Below, in pieces: positions 25,876 to 35,293 of a stretch of 64,000 nucleotides of DNA (positions are counted from its first letter, which is position 1; each line of letters opens with the position of its first letter). Both the position numbers and the translations under genes were made by a program. Under the pieces are notes generated by a model. It did not search any database. It was not told the origin of the DNA and saw only the letters and a list, made by a program, of their open reading frames with translations. This DNA is from Microbacterium sp. A20 (GTDB lineage Bacteria; Actinomycetota; Actinomycetes; Actinomycetales; Microbacteriaceae). The DNA lies in NCBI RefSeq assembly GCF_004794515.1, contig NZ_SSDF01000090.1, positions 1 to 64,000 of the forward strand, given 5' to 3'.

Positions 25876-26229
25876 TCAGCGCCAGATGACGGCGAGGCCC
25901 GCGTTCAGGAGCGCCAGGATGCCGATCAGCCAGAACACGGCGGGCGGCACGGTCGCGCCGCGCTTCTGACGTGCGGAGCCGATGCCCAGCAGGGCGCCGA
26001 TGATGAGCAGCACGACGAGCTTCACGCCGATCTTGACGTAGTTGAGGTCGTACTCGATGCCCCACGGAGCAGCCAGCGCGAGGCCCGCGGCACCGGCGAT
26101 GGCCAGGCCGTAGTCCATGATCTTGGTGATCTGGCGCTTGCCGCCGAACGCCTGAGCCGCCCACGCTCCGAAGAGCACGGCGAAGCCGATGAGATGGACG
26201 AACAGCACGATGTGGCGCAGAGTCTCCAT
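25876..26229 (-). CDS. Small four-helix membrane protein
   Basis: This is a 117-residue integral membrane protein with four hydrophobic helices (about residues 5-25, 40-55, 65-85 and 95-115) and a conserved-looking N-terminal HIVLFVHLIGFAVLFG. Such helices with histidines resemble CopD/SirB-like families, but I cannot assign a function. TACGGT six bases before the ATG suggests a leaderless mRNA. It is followed, 59 bases on, by the convergent end of the LacI gene. Confidence 0.65.
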   Translation of the reverse strand: METLRHIVLFVHLIGFAVLFGAWAAQAFGGKRQITKIMDYGLAIAGAAGLALAAPWGIEYDLNYVKIGVKLVVLLIIGALLGIGSARQKRGATVPPAVFWLIGILALLNAGLAVIWR

Positions 26230-26310
26230 GCCCTCACCGTAGGAGGTGTCGGTCGGTCTGCGCTAGCAAGGTCAGGCTGACCTGCGCCGGTGTGCGGCGG
26301 GCTCGCCTGG

Positions 26311-26394
26311 GTCCACCTGTCGGGAGATTGCACGGATGTCGGACGGAAACGCCGATTTCGCCCCTACGCCCGGTCATTCTCCCGACAGGTGTAC
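26311..26394. repeat. Dispersed palindromic repeat, copy 1
   Basis: CACCTGTCGGGAGA at 26314-26327 has its exact inverse at 26378-26391. The 17-mer GTCCACCTGTCGGGAGA at 26311 recurs at 43535, and the inner segment GCACGG-TGTCGG is also shared with copy 2. It sits between a leaderless membrane-protein gene and the 3' end of ribH, and it may double as the riboflavin-operon terminator. Confidence 0.75.
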
Positions 26395-26401
26395 GGCCGA
26401 C

Positions 26402-26875
26402 TCAGCCGCGCAGCTCCCGGACCACGAGCGCGGTGCGCAGTGCGGCGTCGGCCGCCTCGGCACCCTTGTCTTCCTTGGAACCCTCGAGCCCGGCCCGGTC
26501 GAGACCCTGCTGCTCGTCGTCGAGGGTCAGCACGCCGAAACCGACCGGCTTGCCGGCGTCGAGCGCGACACGGGTGAGGCCGTCGGTGGTCGCGGCCGAC
26601 ACGTACTCGAAGTGCGGTGTGCCGCCGCGGATGATGACGCCGAGCGCGACGACCGCATCGGCGCCGCCGGCGAACGCGGCTTGCGCGGCGAGAGCGAGCT
26701 CGAAGGACCCGGGCACCCGCACGAGGCGGTGCGTGGCCTGAGCGTCGTTCAGCACGCGCTCCGCACCCGCGATCAGGCCGTTCGAGATCGTCTCATGCCA
26801 GGTGCCGGCGACGATCACGACGTTCAGACCGCGTCCATCGATGTTGCCGGTCTCGGGTGCTCCTGCGCCGCTCAT
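26402..26875 (-). CDS. ribH: 6,7-dimethyl-8-ribityllumazine synthase
   Basis: This 157-residue enzyme condenses 5-amino-6-ribitylamino-uracil with dihydroxybutanone phosphate. The catalytic His88 lies in IIRGGTPHFEYV, and the phosphate-binding GSFELALAAQ block is present. It is last in the ribD-ribE-ribBA-ribH operon, with its ATG overlapping the ribBA stop by four bases. Lumazine synthases usually assemble as pentamers or 60-mer capsids. Confidence 0.96.
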   Translation of the reverse strand: MSGAGAPETGNIDGRGLNVVIVAGTWHETISNGLIAGAERVLNDAQATHRLVRVPGSFELALAAQAAFAGGADAVVALGVIIRGGTPHFEYVSAATTDGLTRVALDAGKPVGFGVLTLDDEQQGLDRAGLEGSKEDKGAEAADAALRTALVVRELRG

Positions 26876-28140
26876 TTCTGGTCCTTCCCGTGGGCGAGCG
26901 CCTCTGCGAGTTCCGCTTCGCCGATGATGTGACCCATCCGGTCACGCTTGGTCTCCAGGTACTGGTGGTTGTTCGGTCCGACGCCCACGATCAGGGGCAC
27001 CTGCTCGATGACGTCGAGCCCGAGCTCGCGCAGCTGCTCCACCTTGTCGGTGTTGTTGGTCAGCAGCCGCACCTTCGACACGCCCAGGTCGGCGAGAATG
27101 CCCGCCGCCGCGGCGTAGTCGCGCGCATCGGCCGGCAGCCCGAGGGCGAGGTTCGCGTCGACCGTGTCGAGCCCCTCCTCCTGCAGGCTGTACGCCCGCA
27201 GCTTGTTGATGAGGCCGATGCCGCGCCCCTCGTGACCGCGCATGTATATGACGACGCCGCCCTGCTTCTCGATCGCATCCAGCGCCGAATCCAGCTGCGG
27301 TCCGCACTCGCACTTCAGCGAGCCGAACGCCTCGCCGGTCAGGCACTCCGAGTGCACCCGCACGAGAGCCGTCTCGCCCAGCTCACCCGAGACGACGGCG
27401 ATGTGGTCGGTGCCCGTGACCCGGTCCTTGTAGGCGAGGAAACGGAAGCTCCCGTGGGTGGTGGGGACCGTGGCGTCGGCGCGCAGACTCACACGGCGCC
27501 CGCGGTGCGCCGAGGGGGTGGCGCCTTCGGGGTCGATCTCGTTGAGGTGCGCGATGAGCTGCTCGATCGTGATGACCGGCACCCCGTCGCGAGCGCCCAA
27601 GTCGATCAGGCCGGGCAGGCGCATCATGCTGCCGTCTTCGGCGACCACCTCGGCGATCGCGCCGACCGGCCGCAGGCCCGCGAGCTTCATCAGCTCGACG
27701 GCGGCCTCGGTGTGCCCGCTGCGCTCCCGCACGCCGCCGTCGACCGCGCGCAGCGGCAGCACATGGCCCGGACGGATGATGCTGGTCGCCGTCGAGCCCG
27801 GGTTCGCCAGCACGTTCAGCGTGTGCGCGCGGTCGTGGGCGCTGATGCCGGTCGTGACGCCCTCGGCGGCGTCCACGCTCACGGTGTAGGCGGTGGAGCG
27901 GGCGTCTTCGCTGGCGGCCACCATCGGCGGCAGGTTCAGGTGATCGGCGAGATCGGTCGGCATCGGGGCGCAGATGAAGCCGGACGACCAGCGCACCGTC
28001 CACGCCACCCACTCGGGCGTGGCGAGTTCGGCCGACAGGATCACGTCGCCCTCGTTCTCGCGGTTCTCGTCGTCGGCGACGAGCACGGGGCGCCCGGCGC
28101 GCAGCGCCTCCAGGGCCTCGGCGATGGTGGAAAGGCTCAT
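26872..28140 (-). CDS. ribBA: Bifunctional 3,4-dihydroxy-2-butanone-4-phosphate synthase / GTP cyclohydrolase II
   Basis: This is a 422-residue fusion. Residues 1 to about 205 are the butanone-phosphate synthase (VLVADDENRENEGD, GHTEAAVELMKLAG). Residues about 210-422 are GTP cyclohydrolase II with the zinc cysteines in SECLTGEAFGSLKCECG and the RGHEGRGIGL motif. It makes both early precursors of riboflavin. ATG 28140 follows GGAGG and overlaps ribE by four bases. Longer upstream frames are the shadow of ribE. Confidence 0.95.
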   Translation of the reverse strand: MSLSTIAEALEALRAGRPVLVADDENRENEGDVILSAELATPEWVAWTVRWSSGFICAPMPTDLADHLNLPPMVAASEDARSTAYTVSVDAAEGVTTGISAHDRAHTLNVLANPGSTATSIIRPGHVLPLRAVDGGVRERSGHTEAAVELMKLAGLRPVGAIAEVVAEDGSMMRLPGLIDLGARDGVPVITIEQLIAHLNEIDPEGATPSAHRGRRVSLRADATVPTTHGSFRFLAYKDRVTGTDHIAVVSGELGETALVRVHSECLTGEAFGSLKCECGPQLDSALDAIEKQGGVVIYMRGHEGRGIGLINKLRAYSLQEEGLDTVDANLALGLPADARDYAAAAGILADLGVSKVRLLTNNTDKVEQLRELGLDVIEQVPLIVGVGPNNHQYLETKRDRMGHIIGEAELAEALAHGKDQK

Positions 28141-28766
28141 CGCGAGCCTCCTTCCGGTGCGGCACGGAACGCGAGCAGGCGCTCGACGTGGCGGGCGAGG
28201 ATGTCGGTCTCGAGGTTGACGCGGTCGCGGACCGCGCGACTGCCCAGAGTGGTCGCGGCGAGGGTTTCCGGGATGAGCGAGACCTCGAACCAGGGGGAGG
28301 GGTCGGCGGGCTCGCTGACGGCACTCACGGTCAGCGATGTCCCATCGACCGAGATGGAGCCCTTGTCGACCACGAGCGGGGCGAGGTCGGACGGCAGGCT
28401 GATGCGCAGGACGCTCCACTGGGCGCCGGGTCGCACCTCGAGCACCTCGCCGACTCCGTCGACGTGCCCCTGCACGATGTGTCCGCCCAGTCGCGCGCCG
28501 ACCGGCATGGCCTTCTCGATGTTGACGCGCGTGCCGATCGTCGCCGACCCGATCGCGGCGACGTCGAGCGTCTGCTTCATCACGTCGGTGTCGAAGGTGT
28601 CTGCGGTGGAGCCGACGACCGTGAGGCACACGCCCGAGACGGCGATCGACTCACCGTGCACGGCGTCCGCTGCCGCGCGGGGGGCGCGCACGGTCAGGCG
28701 CCAGCCGTCGCCGGCGGGCGCGATCGCGGTGATCTCGCCGATCTCCTCGATGATTCCGGTGAACAT
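28137..28766 (-). CDS. ribE: Riboflavin synthase alpha chain
   Basis: This 209-residue enzyme dismutates two lumazines into riboflavin and the pyrimidine precursor. It contains the two tandem lumazine-binding repeats. The first starts at MFTGIIEEIGEI with VCLTVV, and the second has GHIVQGHVDGVGEV with SISVDGTSLTV. The ATG shares its A with the ribD stop (TGATG), and the stop overlaps ribBA. The chosen start gives the conserved MFTGI N-terminus. Confidence 0.95.
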   Translation of the reverse strand: MFTGIIEEIGEITAIAPAGDGWRLTVRAPRAAADAVHGESIAVSGVCLTVVGSTADTFDTDVMKQTLDVAAIGSATIGTRVNIEKAMPVGARLGGHIVQGHVDGVGEVLEVRPGAQWSVLRISLPSDLAPLVVDKGSISVDGTSLTVSAVSEPADPSPWFEVSLIPETLAATTLGSRAVRDRVNLETDILARHVERLLAFRAAPEGGSR

Positions 28767-29809
28767 CAGGCGGCTCCTTCGTTCTGAGGGTCTGTCGGTG
28801 CTGCGGGGTGTGCGATCGCGAGCAGATCGGACCCGAGGGGTACCCACTCGTCGATCGTGAGGCGGCGCGCCTGGTCGATCGACGCGACGCCGATGTCGCG
28901 AAGGGCGAGCATGTCACCGCCGAGCAGCACCGGCGCGATGTAGGCGAGCACCCGGTCGGCCAGACCCGCCTCGATGAACGCGCTGGCCAGGGTCGGCCCG
29001 CCCTCGACGAAGACGCTCTGGATGCCGCGCGCGTGCAGATCGGCGGTCACCGTCTGCAGATCACGGGTCTCGTAGAAGAGGGGGGAGTGCGGATGCCGGT
29101 GCACGGCGGCGTCCGTCGGCGTCGGGCGCGCACCGATGACCACCGGGATGGGCTGGTGCGGCAGCAGCTCGTCGCCGTCGCGGGCGGTGAGCGCGGGGTC
29201 GTCGGAGAGCACGGTGCCGGTGCCGACGACGATCGCGTCGGCCTCCGCGCGGCGGCGGTGCACGTCGGCGCGGGCGGCCGGCCCGGTGATCCACTGGCTC
29301 GAACCGTCGGCAGCAGCAGCGCGGCCGTCGAGGCTCTGCGCCCACTTGACCGTGATGTGCGGGCGTCCCAGCCGCTGCGTCGTGAGCCAGCCGTCGATGA
29401 GCGCGTGCGCGGCATCCGCCTGCTCACCCGATTCGACGTCGACGCCGGCGGCGCGCAGGCGTTCCGCCCCGCCTCCCGATTCGGCGCCGGGATCGTCGAG
29501 GGCGTACACGACCCTGGTGACCCCCGCCTCGATCAGGGCGACGGCACAGGGACCGGTGCGGCCGGTGTGGTTGCAGGGCTCGAGCGTCACGACGGCCGTG
29601 GCGCCGCGGGCATCGCCGGGCGCGAGCTTGGACAGCGCGTCGACCTCGGCGTGCGGGGTGCCGGCTCCGTGATGCCAGCCCTCGGCGAGGACGGTGCCGT
29701 CGGGGGAGAGGATGACCGCTCCGACCTGCGGGTTCGCCCCGCGGGGTCCGCGCGTGGCGAGCTGGAGCGCGCGATCCATCGCGCTGCGCTCTGCCGCGTT
29801 GACTGCCAT
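28766..29809 (-). CDS. ribD: Bifunctional diaminohydroxyphosphoribosylaminopyrimidine deaminase / uracil reductase
   Basis: This encodes 347 residues. The N-terminal deaminase has zinc ligands in HAEVDAL and in PCNHTGRTGPC. The C-terminal reductase has TVKWAQSLDGRAA and FVEGGPTLASAFIEAGLADR. It carries out the second and third steps after GTP cyclohydrolase II. It is the first gene of the operon, with GAGGAGG as ribosome site. The upstream FMN riboswitch should shut the whole operon when FMN is plentiful. Confidence 0.95.
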   Translation of the reverse strand: MAVNAAERSAMDRALQLATRGPRGANPQVGAVILSPDGTVLAEGWHHGAGTPHAEVDALSKLAPGDARGATAVVTLEPCNHTGRTGPCAVALIEAGVTRVVYALDDPGAESGGGAERLRAAGVDVESGEQADAAHALIDGWLTTQRLGRPHITVKWAQSLDGRAAAADGSSQWITGPAARADVHRRRAEADAIVVGTGTVLSDDPALTARDGDELLPHQPIPVVIGARPTPTDAAVHRHPHSPLFYETRDLQTVTADLHARGIQSVFVEGGPTLASAFIEAGLADRVLAYIAPVLLGGDMLALRDIGVASIDQARRLTIDEWVPLGSDLLAIAHPAAPTDPQNEGAA

Positions 29810-29915
29810 CCCTCGTCCTCCTCTGAGGCTTCGGGGTCAGACAGGGATGGCGGAACGGACGCACGGATGCGTCTCGTGCTGCCTCCCTTCCGGACTAGCG
29901 AGGTCTCCCTCGCAT

Positions 29916-30014
29916 CACCGTCGGTCCCGGAATTCCACCGGATCGGCATCCCGATCTCTCGAGACGCTCGCGGACTGTCACCGCCGGTTCGGATTCCCAC
30001 CGACCCCGGAGCAC
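29916..30014 (-). ncRNA. FMN riboswitch (RFN element) ahead of ribD
   Basis: Read on the minus strand, the conserved RFN blocks are present in order: GCTCCGGGGTCGGTG near 30013-29999, then ACCGGCGGTGACAGTCCGCG, then GATCCGGTGGAATTCCGG, closing with ACCGACGGTG near 29916. The outer and inner helices pair as in the family. Downstream, before ribD, lie a GCGAGG/CCTCGC hairpin and a GGACGCAC/GTGCGTCC-like hairpin (about 29850-29915), which could sequester expression signals. A transcriptional or translational switch cannot be decided by eye. Confidence 0.93.
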
Positions 30015-30085
30015 GTTGTTGCTCTGAGTGTACTCAACGCATCTGCGCACATTTCATTCCAAGACATGGACCGGCAGGGGCGCGA

Positions 30086-30949
30086 TCACTTCAGCAGTCG
30101 AGAGAGTCGCCGATCGGCGAGCACCTTGCCGCCGGTCTGGCAGGTGGGGCAGTACTCCAGCGAGCGGTCGGCGAAGAACACGCTGCGGACCGTGTCACCG
30201 CACACGGGGCAGGGCTCGCCGCGGCGCGCGTGCACCTGCATCCCGCGGCGCTTGGCGTCTTTGAGGTCGGCCGGAGGTTTGCCCGATGCTTCGGCGACCG
30301 CCTCGGTGAGCGTCTCGCGCATCGCCCCGTACAGGCGGTCGATCTCCGTATCGTCGAGCTTTCCGGCGATCGCGTACGGCGACATCCGGGCGGCATGCAG
30401 GATCTCGTCGGAGTAGGCGTTGCCGATCCCCGCGAGCACCGCCTGGTCACGCAGCAGCCCCTTGATCTGCATCCGCCGATCCTCCAGCAGCGCGGCGAAC
30501 GCGTCACGGGTGAACGAGTCGTCGAGCGGATCGGGGCCGAGCCGTGCGATGCCGGGAACCTCGTGCGGATCACGGACGACGTACACGGCCAACGACTTCT
30601 TCGTTCCGGCCTCGGTCAGATCGAACCCGCTGCCGTCGTCGAGCGCGATCCGCAGGGCGATCGGCGACTTGCCGGGTTTGATGAGCGTTGTCGGGAGTAC
30701 CTCGTACCAGCGCAGCCACCCGGCCTTCGCGAGGTGGAACACGAGGTGCAGCTCGTCGCCGCAGGACAGCACGACGAACTTGCCGAGCCGAGCGGATGCC
30801 GTGATGGTGGCGCCCTGCAACGCGGTGATCGGGGGATCGTACGTCTTCAACGCGGCGATCGCCGACACGGTCGCGCGGGTGATGGTGCGCCCCACGGCAC
30901 GGTCGGCGAGGAACGTGGTCAGGCCCTGGACTTCCGGCATCTCCGGCAT
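30086..30949 (-). CDS. Fpg/Nei-family DNA glycosylase
   Basis: This 287-residue base-excision enzyme begins MPEMPEV, giving the catalytic Pro2 and Glu3. The central helix-two-turn-helix region has LAGIGNAYSDEILHAAR. The C-terminal zinc finger is intact (CPVCG, then YCPTCQ). It removes oxidised bases and cleaves the AP site. Detailed features resemble the actinobacterial Nei2/Fpg-like group more than classical MutM, but that assignment is tentative. CAGGAT six bases before the ATG suggests a leaderless mRNA. Confidence 0.9.
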   Translation of the reverse strand: MPEMPEVQGLTTFLADRAVGRTITRATVSAIAALKTYDPPITALQGATITASARLGKFVVLSCGDELHLVFHLAKAGWLRWYEVLPTTLIKPGKSPIALRIALDDGSGFDLTEAGTKKSLAVYVVRDPHEVPGIARLGPDPLDDSFTRDAFAALLEDRRMQIKGLLRDQAVLAGIGNAYSDEILHAARMSPYAIAGKLDDTEIDRLYGAMRETLTEAVAEASGKPPADLKDAKRRGMQVHARRGEPCPVCGDTVRSVFFADRSLEYCPTCQTGGKVLADRRLSRLLK

Positions 30950-31019
30950 GCGTTCATCCTGTCATCGGCCGCCGACACTGTCACCTGGCGCCGACGCTCC
31001 GGGTCGCGGCGATCGCGCC

Positions 31020-31583
31020 TCAGAGGATCGGCCAGTCCACCGGTGCGCGGTCGTCATCGTGCAGCAGGCCGGCGATCCAGCCGTCGTCGCGACCGCGCGG
31101 GCTCGTGAGTGCTTGCCGTTGCAGGCCCTCGTAGCGGAAGCCGAGCGCGCGGGCGGCACGCGCCGAGGGGACGTTCCCGGCGACGGCCCGCCAGCGGATG
31201 CGGACCAGCCCGAGGTCGGCGAAGCCCCAGTCGATCACGGCGCCGGCCGCTTCGGAGAGATGACCCTTGCCCCGGGCAGCCGGGGTCACCCAGTACCCGA
31301 GCTCGGCGGATGCGCCCGTGAAGTGGGCGGCGATGCCGTGCAGACCGATCATGCCCACGAGCTCGTCGTCAGCGTACATGCCCCAGACGGCCTCTGAGCC
31401 GTCGGCCCACGATCCCGCGACGAGACGCACGAAGTGCTCGGCATCCTCGCGGTTGTAGGGGCTCGGAACCGTCGTCCAGCGCGCGATCTCCGGGTCCTGG
31501 CACGCCTCCGTGATCGCATCGATGTCCGCCTCCGTCGGTGCATGCAGGACGAGGCGTTCGGTGGTCAGGGTGACGGATTCCAT
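31020..31583 (-). CDS. GNAT-family N-acetyltransferase (RimJ/RimL-like)
   Basis: This is a 187-residue acetyltransferase of the RimJ/RimL type (Acetyltransf_3). ELGYWVTPAARGKGHLSEAA carries the acetyl-CoA pyrophosphate-binding motif. The N-terminal TERLVLHAPTEADIDAI and the SARAARALGFRYEGLQR end are typical. Substrate could be a protein N-terminus or a small amine. TAGGCT lies six bases before the ATG (leaderless pattern). Confidence 0.88.
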   Translation of the reverse strand: MESVTLTTERLVLHAPTEADIDAITEACQDPEIARWTTVPSPYNREDAEHFVRLVAGSWADGSEAVWGMYADDELVGMIGLHGIAAHFTGASAELGYWVTPAARGKGHLSEAAGAVIDWGFADLGLVRIRWRAVAGNVPSARAARALGFRYEGLQRQALTSPRGRDDGWIAGLLHDDDRAPVDWPIL

Positions 31584-31659
31584 CCCGACAGCCTATTGAG
31601 ATCGGCGCCTCGGAACGGGGCGCAGCCGGAGTGTCCGTGGGCGCGACTAGTCTTATCCG

Positions 31660-34600
31660 GTGACTGTTCCGGGGATTCTGCGCGCCTTGGAAGAGGCGTC
31701 TCTGTACCGTGACGCCCTGCAGTGGGCGCACACCGATGCCGACCTCGGGCTGGTCGACGGGCTCGATGCACCGGCGCTCGCGGGCCTGCTCGGCAAGCGC
31801 GCGGCGGCCGGGCACCCCCCGGCGCTCCTCGCCGTCGTCCCCACGGGGCGCCGTGCCGAGAGCCTGGCGCTGGCGATGCACGCCTACCTGCCCGATGCCG
31901 ACATCCTGACGTTCCCGGCCTGGGAGACGCTGCCGCACGAGCGCCTGAGCCCCAGCGTCGACACGGTCGGCCAGCGCCTGCAGACGCTGCGCCGCGTCGC
32001 CGAGTGGTCGGGCGACCACCCGCTCGTGATCGTCGCCTCGGTGCGCGCGGCGCTGCAGCCGATCGCGGGCAACCTCGGGGAGGTCGCGCCGCTCGAGCTC
32101 TCCGTCGGCAGCAGGGGCAACGAGCTCGACCGCGTGGTCGAGCAGCTCGTGGAGCGCGCCTATTCCCGCGTCGACATGGTGTCCCGCCGTGGTGAGTTCG
32201 CCGTGCGCGGCGGCATCCTCGACGTCTTCCCTCCCGTCTCGGAGCACCCGTTCCGCGTCGAGTTCTTCGGCGACGAGATCGACCAGATTCGCGCCTTCTC
32301 CGTCGCCGACCAGCGCTCGCTCCCGGGCGACGTGCCCGGCGTCGACCTTCCGCCCAGCCGCGAACTGCTGCTGACCGCCGACGTCCGCGACCGAGCACGC
32401 GGTCTGATCGAGGGTTTCCCGGCGATCAGGGGCATGCTCGAGAAGATGGCCGAGGGCATCCCGGTCGAGGGCATGGAATCGCTCCTGCCCGCGGTCGCAG
32501 GCCCGCTGAAGTCCCTCGCCGAGTACCTGCCGGCAGGTGCGGCGACGGCCGTCGTCGACCCCGACCGTTCCACCGCGCGCGCGATCACTCTGGGTGACAC
32601 GAACCGCGAGTTCCTCGATGCCGCCTGGAGCGCGGCCACCTCCGGTGCCTCGGCGCCCATCGACCTCGGTGCCGGCGACTTCCTCACGATCGCCGAACTG
32701 CGCGAGGTCGTGCGCGACCGGGGTGGTGTCTGGTGGCAGCTGAGCCCCTTCGGCATCAGCGTCGGCGACGGCGATGCGGCCTCCGATGCGGATGCCGCCA
32801 CCCTCGGCGCCGCCATCATCCCGTCGTTCCACGGCAACGTCGACGGGGCGATCTCGTTCGTCGAGGCCAAGGTCACCGACGGCTGGCGCGTGGTGGTGAT
32901 CGCCGCCGGCAGCGGCCTTGTCGACCGTGCGCGCGACGTGCTGTCCGACCGCGGCCTCGCGGCCCGCGTCGTCGAGAGCCTCACGGAGGCGCCGGAGGCG
33001 GGTGTCGCGACCCTGGTCACGGGGTCCGTCGAGGCCGGATTCCAGGTGCCGGAGGCGAAGCTCGCCGTCCTCACCGACAACGAGTTCTACGGGCGGACGA
33101 TCGGTGGCGACCAGCGTGTCGTCAAGAAGCTCGCCTCACGGCGGAAGAACGTCGTCGACCCGCTGCAGCTGAAGCAGGGCGACTTCGTGGTGCATGCCAC
33201 CCACGGCATCGGGCGGTTCGTCGAGATGACGCAGCGCGAGGTGTCCACCGGCGGCCGCAACGCCACCAAGTCCGTGCGCGACTACCTCATCCTCGAATAC
33301 GCGCCGTCCAAGCGCGGTTACCCGGGCGACAAGCTGTACGTCCCCACGGATCAGCTCGACTCCCTCTCGAAGTACGTCGGCGGTGAGGCCCCGACCCTCT
33401 CGAAGATGGGCGGCAGCGACTGGTCACAGGCCAAGGGCAAGGCCCGCAAGGCCGTGCGCGACATCGCCGTCGAGCTCGTCAAGCTGTACTCGGCGCGCAT
33501 GAGCGCCAAGGGTCACGCATTCGGCCCGGACACGCCCTGGCAGCGCGAGCTCGAAGAGGCGTTCCCGTTCGCCGAGACGCAGGACCAGCTGCAGACGATC
33601 GACGAGATCAAGGCCGACATGGAGCGGCCGATCCCGATGGACCGACTGCTCTCCGGCGACGTCGGCTTCGGCAAGACCGAGGTCGCCGTGCGCGCGGCGT
33701 TCAAGGCGATCCAGGACGGCAAGCAGGTCGCGATGCTCGTGCCGACCACGCTCCTGGTCAAGCAGCACATGGAGACCTTCACCGAGCGCTTCGCCGGCTT
33801 CCCGGTGAAGGTGCGTGCGCTGTCGCGGTTCCAGACCGACAAAGAGGTCCGCCTCACCCTCCAGGGGCTGCTGGAAGGCTCTGTCGACATGATCATCGGC
33901 ACCCACCGCATCCTGACGGAGGGGGTCATCTTCAAGGACCTCGGGCTGATGATCATCGACGAGGAGCAGCGGTTCGGCGTCGAGCACAAGGACGCGCTGA
34001 AGAAGCTGAAGACCAACGTCGACATCCTCGCCATGAGCGCCACCCCGATCCCGCGCACGCTGGAGATGGCGGTCACGGGTATCCGCGAGATGTCCACGCT
34101 CGCGACGCCGCCCGAGGACCGGCATCCGATCCTCTCGTTCGTCGGACCCCGCAGCGACAAGCAGATCGCCGCGGCCATCCGGCGGGAGATCCTGCGCGAG
34201 GGTCAGGTCTTCTTCGTGCACAACCGCGTGCAGTCGATCCAGCGCGTCGCGGCGCAGCTGGCGGAACTCGTGCCGGAGGCGCGCATCGCCGTCGCGCACG
34301 GGCAGCTGGGCGAGCATCAGCTCGAGCAGGTCGTCGACGACTTCTGGGAGCGCAAGTTCGACGTGCTCGTCTCGACCACCATCATCGAGACCGGCCTCGA
34401 CATCTCGAACGCGAACACCATCATCATCGACCGTGCCGACAAGTACGGGCTCAGCCAGTTGCACCAGCTCCGCGGTCGGGTCGGGCGAGGGCGTGAGCGG
34501 GCGTACGCGTACTTCCTGTACGACGAGATGAAGCCGCTCTCCGAGACCGCGGCCGACCGTCTGCAGACCATCGCGGTCAACAACGAGCTCGGTTCGGGCA

Positions 34601-35247
34601 TGCAGGTCGCGCTGAAGGACCTCGAGCTCCGCGGCGCGGGCAACATGCTCGGCGCCGAGCAGGCCGGGCACATCGCCGGCGTCGGCTTCGACCTCTACCT
34701 GCGCATGATCGGCGAGGCCGTGGCGACGTTCCGCGGCGACGAGGTCGAGACGGGGCAGGAGCTGCGCCTCGAGCTGCCGCTGGACGCGCGCATCCCCGAG
34801 TACTACATCGACAGCGAGCGGCTGCGTCTCGAGGCCTACCAGAAACTGTCGGCGGCCTCGGCGGCCACGGCGAAGGACGGCGCCATCGACCTCGTGATCG
34901 AAGAGCTCGTCGACCGCTACGGCACGCCGCCGGAAGAGGTCGAGGGACTGCTGGCGATCTCGCGGTTGCGTCGTCGGGCCGCGCGGGCCGGACTGACGGA
35001 CGTGGTGGTCATGGGCTCGAACCTGCGCATCGCGCCGGCGCGGCTCGAGGACTCGATCAAGGTGCGACTGCAGCGGCTGTATCCGAAGGCGAAGCTCGTG
35101 GCCGGGGGAGAGGCGCTGGTCGTGCCGATGCCGACCGTGCCCGCCGCTGTCGGGGTCGGGCTCGAGCCGCTGCCCGACACGCAGCTCCTCGAATGGGTCG
35201 AGCAGCTTTTCACCGCGATCTTCCCGGAGCCGGTCAAAGCCGAGTAG
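31660..35247 (+). CDS. mfd: Transcription-repair coupling factor
   Basis: This 1195-residue protein removes RNA polymerase stalled at lesions and recruits UvrA. Domain order is visible. An N-terminal UvrB-like module comes first. A CarD-type polymerase-interaction domain follows (LKQGDFVVHATHGIGRF, near residue 510). The helicase motor then carries LLSGDVGFGKTEVA, DEEQRFG, SATPIPRTL and QLRGRVGRGRERAYAYF, and the C-terminal TRCF domain completes it. The GTG start follows TAGTCT by six bases, so it is probably leaderless. Mfd, MazG and enolase are usually close together in actinobacteria. Confidence 0.97.
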   Translation: MTVPGILRALEEASLYRDALQWAHTDADLGLVDGLDAPALAGLLGKRAAAGHPPALLAVVPTGRRAESLALAMHAYLPDADILTFPAWETLPHERLSPSVDTVGQRLQTLRRVAEWSGDHPLVIVASVRAALQPIAGNLGEVAPLELSVGSRGNELDRVVEQLVERAYSRVDMVSRRGEFAVRGGILDVFPPVSEHPFRVEFFGDEIDQIRAFSVADQRSLPGDVPGVDLPPSRELLLTADVRDRARGLIEGFPAIRGMLEKMAEGIPVEGMESLLPAVAGPLKSLAEYLPAGAATAVVDPDRSTARAITLGDTNREFLDAAWSAATSGASAPIDLGAGDFLTIAELREVVRDRGGVWWQLSPFGISVGDGDAASDADAATLGAAIIPSFHGNVDGAISFVEAKVTDGWRVVVIAAGSGLVDRARDVLSDRGLAARVVESLTEAPEAGVATLVTGSVEAGFQVPEAKLAVLTDNEFYGRTIGGDQRVVKKLASRRKNVVDPLQLKQGDFVVHATHGIGRFVEMTQREVSTGGRNATKSVRDYLILEYAPSKRGYPGDKLYVPTDQLDSLSKYVGGEAPTLSKMGGSDWSQAKGKARKAVRDIAVELVKLYSARMSAKGHAFGPDTPWQRELEEAFPFAETQDQLQTIDEIKADMERPIPMDRLLSGDVGFGKTEVAVRAAFKAIQDGKQVAMLVPTTLLVKQHMETFTERFAGFPVKVRALSRFQTDKEVRLTLQGLLEGSVDMIIGTHRILTEGVIFKDLGLMIIDEEQRFGVEHKDALKKLKTNVDILAMSATPIPRTLEMAVTGIREMSTLATPPEDRHPILSFVGPRSDKQIAAAIRREILREGQVFFVHNRVQSIQRVAAQLAELVPEARIAVAHGQLGEHQLEQVVDDFWERKFDVLVSTTIIETGLDISNANTIIIDRADKYGLSQLHQLRGRVGRGRERAYAYFLYDEMKPLSETAADRLQTIAVNNELGSGMQVALKDLELRGAGNMLGAEQAGHIAGVGFDLYLRMIGEAVATFRGDEVETGQELRLELPLDARIPEYYIDSERLRLEAYQKLSAASAATAKDGAIDLVIEELVDRYGTPPEEVEGLLAISRLRRRAARAGLTDVVVMGSNLRIAPARLEDSIKVRLQRLYPKAKLVAGGEALVVPMPTVPAAVGVGLEPLPDTQLLEWVEQLFTAIFPEPVKAE

Positions 35248-35293
35248 CGTGCGGCGGCTGCTTTCGCGGCTGTGGCGGGACTAGTCTGGCCGC

